Assembly: GCF_035582795.1 (NCBI RefSeq)
Contig: NC_134366.1
Span: 30,675,661 to 30,739,660, forward strand
From: Mycteria americana
Taxonomy: Eukaryota; Chordata; Aves; Ciconiiformes; Ciconiidae
Direction: 5' to 3'
Length of the DNA: 64,000 bases
How positions within the stretch are numbered: the first letter of the stretch is position 1; every line of letters begins with the position of its first letter. A program made the position numbers and the translations under genes. Below are positions 1 to 13,096 of the stretch, one piece after another. Below the pieces are notes generated by a model that saw nothing but the letters and a program-made list of their open reading frames with translations, ran no database searches and had not been told where the DNA came from.

Positions 1-3000
1 AGAGTCCCCCACACCGTACAGGCAGATTCTCTAACCCAATAAAACTGTGTGGCTGTTGACTGTCTTTTCATAATAACAAGCCACTTTTCTTGAAACCTTT
101 CACTGCCAGAAAATCTGGAAAGGGACTATTCTATATGCGGAAATTACTCTGATAACTCCAACATACATGCCCATCGCTTCCAAAGTGCATATGACGGAGA
201 ATTGCTCTGCAAACACATTTACCTGCCCAAAGACCTCCAGTCACTACTGCAAACAAGGCCTCCAAAATGCTTAAGATACCTCTATCAATAGCAATTTTAT
301 AATAGGAGATTACCTTATTTTGACTTTATATTGACATCTTATTATTTGAGAACTAAAATGACAGCTTTATTTTAAATAAATATTATTTCTGCTTCTCCAC
401 GCATCCTCAAGAGACTGTTGCAAAACTGATAGAATAGATCTGCTCTGATTTGTGATGCTTTCCTCACATTGGGGAAATCAGAAGTACCGTTTGGCGCATC
501 ATTTTTATCAAAATATAATTTTGTTTGCATCTGATTCGTTTAATTATCTGTCCATCTAAGTACATAGAAGGCATCCATTAGTGAAGTGTCTATTTCTCTA
601 ATCAATCTACTACAGACTACAGCTACCATAAGCCAGGCATACGGAATCATGATATAGTCAACAGAGCATTCGCCATAACGTCCACCCTTCAACCAACCTT
701 GAACCTTTACTACTGAAATTTCCTCTTGCTTTTAGCTCATCTCCAGCCTTAAACTGTGCTTCCACCTCCTGTTAAACAGCTGCTACATGCCAGTCCAAGG
801 CCAGCTGCATTTCAATTCATGTGAAAGAATTCCTTTATCTCCCATGACTACCTCTCCAGGTTGTTATAAGTATTAATTAAATTTTGCAGAAGGCTTTAGA
901 GACATTTGGATGCCTGCAAAGTATTATTAATTAGAGCCTCATGCTAAAAGCAGATATCTTCAGACTTACACAAGTCCCAAACAAAGTCATATGGGCCTAA
1001 GCATCCTTGAACTTTGCAGGATTTTTCACAAAAAGACATGAAATTTGGAGGTCAGGCTTACTTTCAGTCAGAACATGAGCCTTTGCAGAACAGAAGGAAA
1101 ATACACCAACTTTTCTCATTTCAGACTTTGTCAAATGACAGAATATTTTTCTTTATTAGCACAAATATTAAACATGATCTGACTAGTATCACTGTGGTAC
1201 ATCTGTTGTAGTAATGGATATGAATTTGCCAAGCTATTCTCTCATTTTGTTGTAGTAAGAATAAAAAGCCCAGCCCATTAACAAGAACAGGGTAAATGAT
1301 CTCACTTCATCATTTTCAAAGGGACTGATGGAATATGAAATGAGTTTCATGGCAGTAAAGCATCATGGTATTACAGAAATTGTTTGAAATTACATAGATA
1401 AATGGACAGATAGACATACAGATAGCTGCAAACCAGTCTCTTGCATATTTGTGTATATATATATATTTACATATGTCTGCATGTACATATATATGCATTT
1501 ATATTTAGATTTTAATACAGAAATAGGACAGTATTGTTTAACTTTTATTATTTGTAATTGTGACATTGTATATGTCCTTACCAGACACATACTCTTCCTG
1601 TGACAAATCAAGTTGGTATAAGTAATACTGTTGTTTCCATCAGCTGAGGATCTGGCACTGCATGCGTGCATGTGTGTATGTATGTATATATGCATCTATA
1701 TCTACATATACCAACGTATATCATAAGGCAACTTGGAGTGAGAGCAGTTTAAGGTTTTGTTTTTCCATTGTAAAATATTCTATGCCCTTTTTATGTCTTC
1801 TACCTTCTTTGATGTAACAGGCAAAAATCAAGAAAGCAGAGAGAAAATCCATGGAAAAAAGAAAAGGTTTTGAAATTACATTAATGTTTAGCTGCGGGTT
1901 TATTTATTTATTAAACATGGTTAAAATCATGGTTTGTCCTGCAGTGGCTGGATTCCTCAGAAAAGTTTTGGCCACCTTCCCAGGAAATGTTCCAGAATTG
2001 GTCCCCTCATGACACACTATACCAGAGATTCCACAAACTGCTGGAGGTTGTACAGTGTTTCTGGACACAAACCCAGGCTTGTTATTCTTTCAGAAAAAAA
2101 TAATTTTATTTAGATTTAAAGCGATAAAAGGCACCTATTAAGGTTCTGGCTTATATAAATATTCTGGCTAACATATTCCTTACAAAATACAGTGAAATAC
2201 CAACTTTCCCTTGGCATGTGGTTAAAATGCTGGAACTCAGCACAAATGGGTCACGGGTTTAAAGCTCAAAGCCAAACGAGGAAAAATAGGATCGTGTAGT
2301 TCTATGAAGTCTTCCCTTTAAGAAAACAAGGAAATAACACTTTAAGTTCTGCTGTAAACAATGGGGGGTTAGTTTTCAAAATCACAGTTTCATGTTCGAG
2401 AAGTGCTAAATATGTGCTTTCTTCTTCTTTATGTAAAAATCTTATGATGCCTTAACTGATTACACACTATTTTTACATAATACTTTGGCTTTCTTCAGCA
2501 CACAACCTGCTCACACAGGGAAGGAGAATGAGGCTTACACAAGCAGCATCTTAGTGCATCCTAATTTCCGTGAACATGATTTTGCAACACAAATAATATT
2601 CTTTTTTTTTTTCTCCTACATGTTCCACAGCATAAATGCCTCTCACACCATGACTTGCTTCTGGCTCCCTGTCGCTCCCTGTCCCTTAGGGAGCAGCCGA
2701 CCCTCACTGCACCCTGAGAGAAGGGTATTGATAGCGGTAAGACTGGGATGGCTGCCCCTGGCAAAAACCACGCTGAGTTATGAAGGTCATCAAAGAAGTA
2801 TTATGTTCAGATTCTCTTATTTGCTAATCAAGGAAGAATACTTTGTATTTAAGCAATAGAAGTATTTTACAGTCAAATCTGTTGTCTTTGTCCACCTAAG
2901 ATTCCCACAGAATTCAGCAAAAATATGATGTTCAATAAATATCACCCAAAAAAAAGAAGTGTTATTAATAGCAAATGATAATCAACACTTTAACGTTAAA

Positions 3001-6000
3001 ATACAAATGTAAGAAACTTAGTAAACAGCTTCAGATGGATAGAAAATAATATTAATATTTTAGACACGCAAGTGCCAATTTTCAAGATGCAGGCTATCAT
3101 CTGCCAGGTGTAAATGTGAAATGATCCCCTGTTTCCTAAGAATCCCAGCTATTCATTGCAGCATATTTCATGCCACATAATATATTTCGTATATTTTGTA
3201 AATTAAATGTATGAATAGGTATTCCAAGTTTTAGTGTTGGAGGTGTGAAATTAGGTCTGTACTCACATGTGTTTTCGATTGTTGGGGATTTAGAACATCC
3301 AGAAGCTTAGCTAGGAAAAAATTGCTCCAGTTACATTACACTAAAGTTAAAGTAATCCATACAGAACAAGAATAAAATCAGAATAGAATTTTTACAGAAT
3401 CTACCATGTAAAATTAAACAGTGATTTTTTAATATTGTTTTGAGGATTCAATGGATTTTAAAGAAACCCTTGTTTTAGGCACTAAACATGGTAGTGTGCC
3501 TTATTTCTCATAGCCTCTGAGCCTTCTTCACATTGCAGTTATCACAAATTCTCTATAATAACAAGATCATTTTGTTTACAAAACCATAATCTCGCAAAAC
3601 ATTTGCATCACTAATGTAATTAAGCACTTGTGCACATGCTAATGTGTTCTACCTAATCTTAGGTTAGCAAATTTTCAATTCTGTGTAAGCGATAGAATTA
3701 CAATTTTTTCCTTTTAGTAAATGCTTCAGGGTTTAATGACAAAAATTAACTGGATAGCATTAGTATATTCCAAGAGACAAAGAAATCTAGGCTGCAGGAA
3801 ATTATCCTGCCACAAACAAACAAAAAAATCTTTCCATATAAATTTTACATGACTAATGCTATATGTGCTGAGCTTTTAAGAAATTAGATTGCTGTGTTAT
3901 GTTGAACCATCATTTCATGCTCCAAACTCAGATAAAGTGAATAACTGCTAATCAAATAGTCATAATCCAAAACTCATTGATGTCAGTAGGAGGCATTGTA
4001 CTTGTTTGGCAGCCTCTTAAAGTGTAACTAGCACTGAGAAGCACAGGCTAAAATGCAACTCTCTTTGAAATGTTCTGAATTGAGACTAGGTGCTGTCTGT
4101 TAAAGCAAATTACTTTTAGGCATCTGTGCTATACCCTAAGGTGCAATACCTACTCATTGTTATATTAAAAGCTCATGATTCCTAAATAGACCTTTCATTA
4201 ATTACTGCCTAAGAAAACAATTGGCCTGAGCCAGAGAAAATGCAGAATAATTATCACTGTCAAAGTGCTCAGTCTCTTGTAGGACTGGATCCTCAATATG
4301 GCTATATAATACACTGCTAATGAGGCTTCATTAGAGAGCATCCTCTCAGTCTAAATAATTTCTGTATTCACATGTATTACAAAATAAAATTCAGGTTTGT
4401 TTGGTTTTCTGAGTAAGCCCTTTCCATGTTTTCACCTATGAAAGTCCTAAACTGCTTACTTATTTCTCCACATTAGCTTACATGTAATACTTAAAAGAGT
4501 TGGCATTTACCACACAGAGTCATTAAGAAGAAATTGGCTACTAGGCCATACCTTCTTTGTCTTAGAAGCAAGAGTTTCCAGGGTAGGGACATAAGTCATA
4601 TAAATAAAACATGATAAACAAGAAGTCTCAACTCTTCCAGTATGGTCAAGCTGTAATCCATGCCAGGAGTGAAGAAACAGGATTTGAAGGACAATAAACA
4701 TAGCTTTAAGCTACCTCTAGCATTTCCTATTAAATGACCTAATCAGAAATATGTCCCAGCTAGACTCCTTCCCCAGTGCTTAGTCCAACTGTGCTGGAGA
4801 CCAAACAACTGGGTTTATGTGTGCTTTTATCGCCTCAAGATGCTCAGAGTATTTGAGTGGCCAGAAAGTAACTCAGAAATCCTATCTTTTTGTGCACCTA
4901 AGGTCTTTTATTCATATAGCTATAGTTACAATTACTGCAGCGTTTACTGTTTCTGAACAATTTTAGTGCCAGTTCCTAGGCAAGGGAGCTCCTACTGATT
5001 TAGTGTTTCTGAAGATGAAAAGGTTATCTGTTAGACTTAGAGATTAAATACTACAAAAACAATATTCATAAGAATTTTTGAAGATTTTAAATGTCCTGAA
5101 CATAACATTTATCTTTCATTAGTCACTAGTACTGAACACTTTGTGAACAATTTCTTCTCCCAGAGTGTTCGCCTGCTCTTGGTACAAAGCTTCAGATCTA
5201 CATTCAAATGTCATTCATGAATTAGGATAGTCCCTTAATTACTGAATACTCATTACCTGAACCTGTTTTCTTTCTTCTCCTGTTTAAAATAGTACTTAAT
5301 TCAGGGGCAAAAGCACTGTCTCGTTAGCTGAGGGATCAGCTAAACTTCAAGAATGAATATTAACAGTGGACATGACTGAATTGTGTTCGATTTATTGCTA
5401 ATTATTTTTATTTCCAGAGACTGCTCAAGCAATAGGTCACAACATCACTGCTCACAGAAGCACAGCTCTTGTTAGAAAAGGGGACTACTCAATCGCTTAA
5501 TAAATGACTAACAGCAGAAGGGGTGATAAATTCTGCTGCACACTGGAGTGTCTTTACTTTCAAACACTTGGCTTTATAACCTTAGCATTGTTGTCTTAAC
5601 ATCTTTTTTTTCTGTAGAGTTTTATAATGTTCCTGTTTATAAAGTTCAGTGTACTTACTGAGTTTTTAGAGCTTGTCATATCCACTTAGAGTCTACTTAA
5701 GTATACTTCAGGCCACAGTGAAGCTATATTCATCACACTCTTAAGTGGAAGAGAAGTACTATAGATTCAGTAAAGGCAAAGCATTATAAAACTGCAACTT
5801 TTATGAAGTCTGTATGAAATAAAAAAAATTAAATATAATTTACAACTTAATAAAAGCTGTTTTAATAAAACATATATCTATGCTTATGATCTTCATATTA
5901 ATACATAAAATACATTATATAAAGAAATTATTTAATACTGAAACAGAAAAATAACCTTCAAATAAGAAATCAAAACCATACTACTATACCACCAGCATCA

Positions 6001-9000
6001 GCATTTTACTGTTGTAAAAACCATGGGTCCAATTTCCCACATAGTTAAGTTAATAAAGACTAGATTTTTTGTTCATACAGTGAAGTTCAATGTTTCTTTA
6101 GTTTCTCTGATACATGCAGTTAACAATCAGTGCCAAATTCAGATAAGCTTCCAACCCTTTTTTTCCATTGATTCCTGGAAGCCAAGTCTCACTGTTTTTT
6201 TACTGCTTTGCACTATTCACCATACTAGCAATTTTCCCATGTGTATCTATCTTCACAAAAGCCATATCAGAAAAAAAGATCATGGAAATTTATAATGTTT
6301 CCAAAATGAGACTCTAGTGTCGAAGTTCATATTTGCTCTCCTCCCTCCTGCTGTTCTCCTTTACGCTCTTCCCTGTCACCAAAGACTTTGGCAACATGGC
6401 TGATGTGATCTCCCCTCTTCAGTTTTCTGCCACAGCCCTTGGAAAAGCTTTCATCCTCCCACATAAAGAAAAGAGCCTCTAACTACCACAGACAGAGCAA
6501 ACCAGCTGGTTCATACTGGATCTTGGGCAAGGAGAGAGCAACATACAAGAAGATAAAGGCTGTGTATCAAAGCCTTTTGATACGGAAGATACTCACACAG
6601 AAACAGCCCAGGAAAAATGTACTCTCACTGAGCGTGGCCAGTGTCGGCTGACTCCTACACTGGTCTTGGATGTTGTGCTTGAATGAGGCATTAAATAACA
6701 ACACAATGGGTGGAAAAAATGACAAATCCCACAGATTAATGTAGTTTGCTTGTATATTTTTTGAGAGACTAAGCGTGTTAAAGATAATCAGATCACCTCA
6801 GCTGTTAGGTATGTTTTTCATTATTCACTGCAGCTTGCAGTCCCCATGTCAATCCCTTCAGGGTTGTCTCCTCCTTTTAGAGAACAGAAAAAGCAATACA
6901 AGTCGTAAAAACCCTGGTTATTCAGACATGCATGCAGAAGCTGATTTATTTTTAATAGAACTGCTGTACTTTAGGTTTAAATCATATTAATGTAAAAGCA
7001 TGTTTCCTAGCCCATTAAAGCTTAAATTGTGCAGATTAATATACTGCTTTGACTACTGCTCTATTTTGGAAAGCAACCAAATTGAAAATTCAGTTCAGTC
7101 TGAAACAAACATATTTTTATTATTATCTTTGATATAACTGGTCTTGTTACTAACAGTATATATTGCCACTGTAATTTGAGGCAATTGAAACAAATGAGGG
7201 TATAGTTATGCCAGATAAAATATAAGACCGTTTCATTTCCTCTGTGAAATGTCAAAGTTTATGATTCTGGTGTCTAGAATAGAATAGAGTTGAGATAACC
7301 ACAACCCACACACCAGTTTCATTTGTGGATTGCAGACACTCCTTGATCTGTGCCAATAGATTACAGTAATATGTTTTTAAAGAGCTCATCATTTATATAA
7401 GAAGACAAGAGTTGAAATGAAAATATGTAGAGGAAAACAGCCCTCATAAAGTGCAAGAAGCCCAAGATAGCTGTAAGGTGACATAACATCTATCAGTGAA
7501 ATGAAGCAGCTGTCTCAGGCAAGACAGATAAAAAGTAAATGACTTCAAAGCAGAGGAGGAAAGTCAGGACCAACCCTGGATTCCTCAGTCTTAAAGGAAG
7601 TCTGTAATGAAGAAAGGAGCTTGAATACTAAACGTAAGATTTAAAAAACTTCTCCGCATCTGGTAGCTGTTGGACAAGTATTGCAGTAGATGGTGCATTG
7701 CTAGGATTCAGAATGGTAATTTTTGTCATTCTTTCTGTTCTTGGTATGCATATGACAAATCAGATTTTTTAGAGACAATTTAGAATTTTGAAAGCATCAC
7801 TCAATGACATTTCAAAAATTTCTGAAAGTATTTTTTTCCACAAAAAAACCTCTGTTAAAGACACAACAATTATAAGAAAAAGAAATCATTATCTGTCTTA
7901 AACACAAAAAGTCATTATGAAAAGTTGAAAATTACTGCTGAAAGCTGAAGTGTTGAAGTACTTCAGAGCTGAAAGTATTGGCATTCCAATTAAAAGAGAA
8001 TTAGTGCCTGTTTCCTTAAAGTTTCCCTTGAAATTAAGCAAGTGAACAAGAACTAATGTAGTCTAGCCTGGAAGGAAATATAATTTTTAATGCCCTGGAG
8101 CAGATCAAGCAAAATAATCCTATTTCAAACATTATGTCATTAGAGTTGATCAGGATGATTAGTTTTGATTGGGCAAAAAATAGCCTAACACCAAAGTAAA
8201 TTATCTGTTCAGATGGAATAATGGAGAGAGCTTTAAAATTGTTGATGGGTGTTGGGTATTATTTTTATGCAAAGTGAAAATTGTGCACTTATAACCATGT
8301 TTTATGTTCCTCATTATCGGAAGTCTTACTTCCCTACATTTGCATGTGAACTTAAATTTCTGGCATAGTTCTGAACACCTACCAGCGAACAGGTCCATCA
8401 TAGCGTGTATAAATAAAAGTGAAGGTGCTTGAACTCTTCATAAAGCTAAGAAAGATACAATTAGAACTCCTGATTAAGACCCAGGAGGTGTCTGATTGAC
8501 TGTGAGGTAACAACACAAGTATTTTTCCTGTCATCAGCCCACCAGATCACTGGAAACAGCAGCTAAAGGTGAAAGCTTTGTTTATTCTATTATTTTCTTG
8601 TATTTGTGCTGGAGGGCGTTTTTGCCAATTAAATTGGCCCACAAGCTATTCATAAATACAAACGTAATTTGTGATATTCAAGCAGTGTGATATATTCATA
8701 TAAAGGAAATTTACTAAAATAATGCCAAAGAAATATTTCCATTACAGGCTAATATAAAAATAAATATTAGCTGCAGTAGTAGCATAGTCCATTTTGCTAA
8801 ATACTGAAAAAAAGCAGTCTTGCATATGAAGAAATTGTTATTTAAGACAGGACAACAGACATAGGAGTGGAAAACTATGTTTACAAACCAAACGGGCCAG
8901 GGCTTGTGGACTAGCACGTGTTAGTGCTGTCTGTCACGCTGCCAGTAAGGTCCAAGGTGCAGCTTTGGTTCAGCACCCTCTCAGGCCCTGACAGGGTACT

Positions 9001-9447
9001 GGATTTAACTCAGGCCAGGGAACAGTACCACCAGGTAGCGTAGATGCAGTCTGCCTGTTCTGAAATGTTAGTTTAGTTGTCAGGATGTGACCCATAACCT
9101 GACAGCTGGCCTGAAGTCGGAGAGGTGTTCATGGTGTGTTTCGTTTACAGACATGTTTTGCTACCTATCATGAACGTAGTACTGAAAAATTCAATGGTTA
9201 GTGATACAGTGGCCTCCAAAGCACATTCTCCTGTAAGTATTACTGTAAAAAAGAGGGTGTGTATGCTGTGTCTTCAGAAACATTTACCACTGAAGTATAT
9301 CGGGCTTGAAGGATGGAGAACAAGAGCATCAGGACTGTCAAACAGGGGAGATGCTGGCTCTTCAGAGGCTGAGTCTGAAGTGTGGGTCACTGCTCTGAAA
9401 GATCTCTGCTGCTTCATCTGTGCGACTGGCACCAGACAATCACTCCT
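1..9447. other. AT-rich intergenic DNA, no gene found
   Basis: Only short chance open frames occur here, none with a recognisable domain or a conserved exon structure. Apart from the simple repeats near 1.45-1.72 kb, I identify no named interspersed repeat. The stretch 4080-4380 has several homeodomain-type cores (CATTAATTAC, CTAATGAGG) and could be a conserved non-coding element. This matches the gene-poor region expected downstream of NDUFA4. Confidence 0.6.
1449..1730. repeat. TA/TG-rich simple-repeat patches
   Basis: Two patches of alternating purine-pyrimidine sequence (about 1449-1500 and 1661-1715) carry GTATATATATATAT and CATGTGTGTATGTATGTATA. They are separated by ordinary AT-rich sequence. 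The small open frames across them encode His/Tyr/Ile repeats and are not genes. Confidence 0.75.
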
Positions 9448-9796
9448 TGTGGTGGGTTGACCCCGGCTGGAGGCCAGGTGCCCACCAAGCTGCTCTATCA
9501 CTCCCCTCCTCAGCTGGACATACTCAGAGAAAATATAACGAAAGGCTCATGGGTCGAGAGAAGGACAGGAAGAGATCACTCACCAATTACTGTCATGAGC
9601 AAAACAGACTTGACTTAGGGAAATGAGTTTAATTTATTATGAATCAAATCAGAGTAGGGTAATGGGAAATAAAACAAAATCTTAAAACACCTTCCTCCCA
9701 CCCCTCTGTTCTTCCTGGGCTCAACTTCACTCCCGAATTCTCTACCTCCTCCCCTCCAGCAGCGCAGGGGGGTGGGGAATGGAGGTTGTGGTCAGT

Positions 9797-10129
9797 TCAC
9801 CACACGTTGTCTCTGCCACTCCCTCCTCCTCCGGGGGAGGACTCCTCACACTCTTCCCCTGCTCCAGCGTGGGGTCCCTCCCACAGGAGACAGTTCTCCA
9901 TTAACTTCTCCAACGTGGGCCCTTCCCACGGGCTGCAGTTCTTCATGAACTGCTCCAGCGTGGGTGCCTTCCACAAGGTGCAGTCCTTCAGGAACAGACT
10001 GCTCCAGCATGGGTCCCCCACAGGGTCACAAGTCCTGCCAGCAAACCTGCTCCAGCGTGGGCTCCTCTCTGCACGGGTCCACAGGTCCTGCCAGGAGCCT
10101 GCTCCAGCACTGGCTTTCCACGGGGTCAC
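9797..10129 (-). pseudogene. Open frame across the LTR repeat array (110 codons)
   Basis: A minus-strand open frame reads through most of the array. It contains recurring segments such as CTLWKAPTLEQFMKNC, then CSPWEGPTLEKLMENC, and ends with a Gly/Ser-rich stretch. I recognise no viral domain. A second minus-strand open frame at 10138-10392 carries related LQP and PTLEQ peptides and lies immediately upstream, so the two may be parts of one longer frame now interrupted. This may be only the consequence of a stop-poor repeat unit. I assign no function. Confidence 0.35.
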
Positions 10130-10200
10130 AGCCTCCTTCAGGCAGCCACCTGCTCCAGTGTGGGGTCCTCCAAGGGCTGCAGGTGGATATCTGCTGCACC
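9862..10200. repeat. Minisatellite-like array inside the LTR (7 units of 45-52 bp)
   Basis: The core CTCCAGCGTGGG, with one or two changes per copy, begins at 9862, 9908, 9953, 10002, 10050, 10102 and 10153. The spacings are 46, 45, 49, 48, 52 and 51 bp. The units are diverged, so the array is older than this insertion and probably belongs to the family consensus. On the minus strand most units stay open in one frame and would encode degenerate peptides around a PTLEQ core. Confidence 0.85.
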
Positions 10201-10392
10201 GTTAACCTCCATGGGCTGCAGGGGGACAGCCTGCCTCACCATGGTCTTCACGACAGGCTGCAGGGGAATCTCTGCTGCGGAGCCTGAAGCATGTCCTCCC
10301 TCTCCTTCTTCACTGACCTGGGTGTCTGCAGAGTTGTTCCTCTCACACATTCTCACTCCTCTCTTCTGACTGCTGTTGCTGTTGCGCAACAA
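10138..10392 (-). pseudogene. Upstream open frame in the LTR (84 codons)
   Basis: This frame starts just downstream of the TATA-like element of the LTR, so it would be the first frame of an LTR-driven transcript. It has an acidic Ser/Glu-rich middle and then LQPVV, LQPME and LQPLE segments ending in PTLEQVAA, in register with the repeat units further along. No known domain is visible. It is listed because the array is partly in frame over two adjacent open frames; non-coding origin remains the default. Confidence 0.3.
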
Positions 10393-10578
10393 CTTTATCC
10401 CCTTCTTAAATACGTTATCACAGAGTTGCTACCACCGTCACTGATGGGCTCGGCCTTGGCCAGTGGCGGGTCCACCTTGGAGCCAGCTGCCATTGGCTCT
10501 ATTGGACATAGGGGAAGCTTCTAGCAGCTTGTCAAGAAGCCACCCCTGTAGCTCCTCCACTACCAAAACCTTGCCACA

Positions 10579-12514
10579 TAAACCCAACAAGCCCCTTTTT
10601 TCCAGCCTCCACCCTTGATTGACTTGATTTGACCTTCACTCCTCTAAGGAAGGTGGTGATGATGATGATGATTAAAATGTAACTGTTCAAAAAGAGGCAG
10701 CAAGAGAGCTCACTGTGAAAGGTTTACTTCAGGCAGTATGTTTCATAGACCAAGCAGCTGCTCTGCTCCACACAGCCAGCTTCCAAAAATCCCATTGACA
10801 ATCCTGCTGATGCTCCTCCAGCCTTACCATCCTCTGTGAGGTATACTGTTCCCATCAGATAAAAGACTTTATATTTGCCACCATGTTATTTACTAATGTT
10901 TTTGATATCCTGAAGGACAATTCATTGCTTTAATGCATGATATAGTGTAATTCATCATGAAGCAAGAACAGTACTAATCACCCTTCCTGTTTGCATCAGC
11001 CATCACTCTTCAGCCCCTATTGTATCTGAATCAATCTGAGCTCGTTTATATTAATCATGAGCTGTTTGTATAGAAAAAAACCCAGTTGCAAATTGTATGC
11101 ATAAGTACCATACTGCAGAGAAATACAGAGAGAGTTGAGTATTAGAGAAGATAAAAAGAGGAAATGAGAAGGATGTTTTATTTTCTTAGGTTTATAAAGC
11201 AAATAAATAGATTAAACAAGCAGCATATAGTCAAATGTTACAGAGAAAAAATTATTCAGGAAACCTAATGTGAAAATGCAGATAAGAACATTTAAAAGAA
11301 ATTGAAGAAGAACTTTCAAACTATCAGAAGACTTAAAAATTCCCTTCTGATTTGCACTCTTGAAGAACTGCAATAAGAACACTATGAAATCTTGCTTATA
11401 CCTTTTCAGTGGTACGGTCTCTAAGGTATAGCTCTGTACCAAGTTCAATGCATTTGCACTGAGATTTATCAACCTCCTCCCCTAAGCCTGCAAGCTGGAC
11501 ATTTATTTATTTTCATTTCCATTATTAAGGGTTTCTTACATTATACATCAGCTACTGGGATTAATGCGGTATTCTGTTGCTTATAAAAAAAGATTAGCTT
11601 TGACTCTTCGGTTTACAATTAAACCTAAATATAAATGCTTTTTGCATTTATTTGTTACAAAATGCATATGCCTAATTTTAAATAAAAAAAAATTTACATC
11701 CAAAATAGTAACACTGAAATTAAGTGTGCCATCAGAAGTGAACTATATCCTTAAATAATACTCTGACTCATGGCTATTATAGTTTTCCATGGACATAATA
11801 TGTCATAAACCAGTGTATTTTAAAGATGACAGTACAAAATAATCCCACATAATATTTCATATGAGTATTTCCCAAGGCACAGTATAAAACCAGGGTGTAA
11901 AAGGTGCTATATCATTTAGAATTAACTGAGTCAAGAATTCCAATTTTTCTCTTTAGCTTTTAATATTTATTAACCTGTCAACTTGGATGCAAGCCAAAGC
12001 TGATTTCCATATTTCTACTAATGACTAAGAAATTTTATTTTCTAGTCTTAAACCTGATAATGGAATAGCTCATAAAGAGCAGTTTCAGACAACAATAAGA
12101 GTAATCTAAAAGTACAGTTCTGCTACAACCATACTTTTTACATGGTCAATCCCATTTCAGAGGGTCAGTTCCCCCAGAGTATTCATAAAATCCCTTGTAA
12201 GGTTAACGTCTGTTAGATATTAGGAAAGCAAGGGGAGAATATAAGCAATCTTGATATCAAGGTAATATTTATCAGTAAGCTAGTTTAATGTATAGCAGAA
12301 TATTAGCATTAAAATAATCACAGGGAACAGAAGAAAGAAAACGCATTATTTTGAGCCAAGTCATTGGCTGACATTTTGGTAATCAGATCTGGTAACGGTG
12401 TCACTTTAAGTGCCATGAAGATGCCTTGATTGTCTTCATTTTTTCTTCACCAAATGCTCACAAGATACAGCTCCTTCAAAGATTCAAGTCATACATTTCT
12501 ACCTGCTAATGCCC
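10579..12514. other. Intergenic, no gene found
   Basis: AT-rich sequence between the LTR and CR1 copy 1. It contains a short GAT repeat and no other feature I can support. Small open frames on both strands lack domains. Confidence 0.6.
10654..10671. repeat. Short (GAT)n microsatellite
   Basis: GGTGATGATGATGATGATTA, about five GAT units, lies 75 bp beyond the LTR. Confidence 0.8.
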
Positions 12515-12521
12515 AAATATA

Positions 12522-13089
12522 AGGAGGTGATTCTGCCCCTCTACTCTGCTCTGGTGAGACCTCCCCTGGAGTACTGCCTCCAGCTCTGGAGCCCTCAGCA
12601 CAAGAAGACATGGACCTGTTGGAGCAGGTCCAGAGGAGGGACATGAAAATGATCCGAGGGCTGAAGCACCTCTCCTACAAGGACAGGCTGAGAGAGTTGG
12701 GGTTGTTCAGCCTGGAGAAGAGAAGGCTGCGGGGAGACCTTATAGCAGCCTTCCAGTACTTAAAGGGGGCCTATAGGAAAGATGGGGTCAGACTTTTTAG
12801 CAAGGCCTGTTGTGACAGGACAAGGAGCAATGGTTTTAAACTAAGGGAGGGCAGATTTAGACTGGATTTAAGAAAGAAATTTTTTACAATGAGGGTGGTG
12901 AGGCACTGGAACAGGTTGCCCAGAGAGGCAGTGGAGGCCCCATCCCTGGAAACATTCAAGGTCAGGTTGGATGGGGCTCTGAGCAACCTGATCTAGTTAA
13001 AGATGTCCCTGCTCTTGCAGGGGGTTGGGCTAGATGACCTGTAAAGGTCCCTTCCAATCCAAAGCATTCTGTGATTCTATGATTCTATG
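12522..13089 (+). mobile_element. CR1 LINE, 5'-truncated 3' end (copy 1)
   Basis: The fragment carries the last part of the CR1 ORF2 reverse transcriptase frame, then a short 3' UTR (GATGACCTGTAAAGGTCCCT) and the terminal octamer tail ATTCTGTG-ATTCTATG-ATTCTATG. The C-terminal ORF2 peptide is well preserved from 12610 to 12996: [27 protein letters not shown] and [11 protein letters not shown]. Upstream of 12610 the frame shifts by one base: a G seems missing near 12605 in the AAGAAGGACATG context. The insertion is flanked by AAATATA at 12515-12521 and 13090-13096. Confidence 0.95.
12610..12996 (+). pseudogene. CR1 ORF2 C-terminal remnant
   Basis: An open frame of 128 codons represents only the tail beyond the reverse transcriptase core of CR1 ORF2 ([20 protein letters not shown], then the conserved [13 protein letters not shown] and HWNRLP). 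It lacks the endonuclease and the catalytic reverse transcriptase motifs, so it cannot act alone. The ATG at 12610 is an internal Met, not a real start. Few disabling changes suggest a moderately young copy. Confidence 0.9.
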
Positions 13090-13096
13090 AAATATA

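Larger units (their letters stand above)
9448..10578 (-). mobile_element. Solo LTR of an endogenous retrovirus, minus orientation
   Basis: The element is bounded by TGTGG (9448) and CCACA (10578), the usual TG...CA ends with a 5-bp inverted repeat. Read on the minus strand, it has a TATA-like TATTTAAG (complement of 10405-10412), a GC-rich transcribed part, and AATAAA (complement of 9633-9638) before a T/C-rich end, so the promoter-to-poly(A) order gives the orientation. I recognise the family as a common avian LTR of about 1.1 kb but cannot name the subfamily, and I cannot decide between ERVL-like and ERVK-like. No gag, pol or env-like sequence adjoins it, so it is a solo LTR. The flanks (CTCCT left, TAAAC right) do not form an obvious target-site duplication. 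Confidence 0.85.

Noticed and set aside
9786-10287. Plus-strand open frames over the LTR (139 and 107 codons)
   Set aside because: They are antisense to the LTR's transcription direction and read the same repeat array in other frames.
9443-10583. Search for a target-site duplication and internal retroviral genes at the LTR
   Set aside because: The flanking pentamers differ, and no gag, pol or env-like sequence adjoins either side, so it is treated as a solo LTR.
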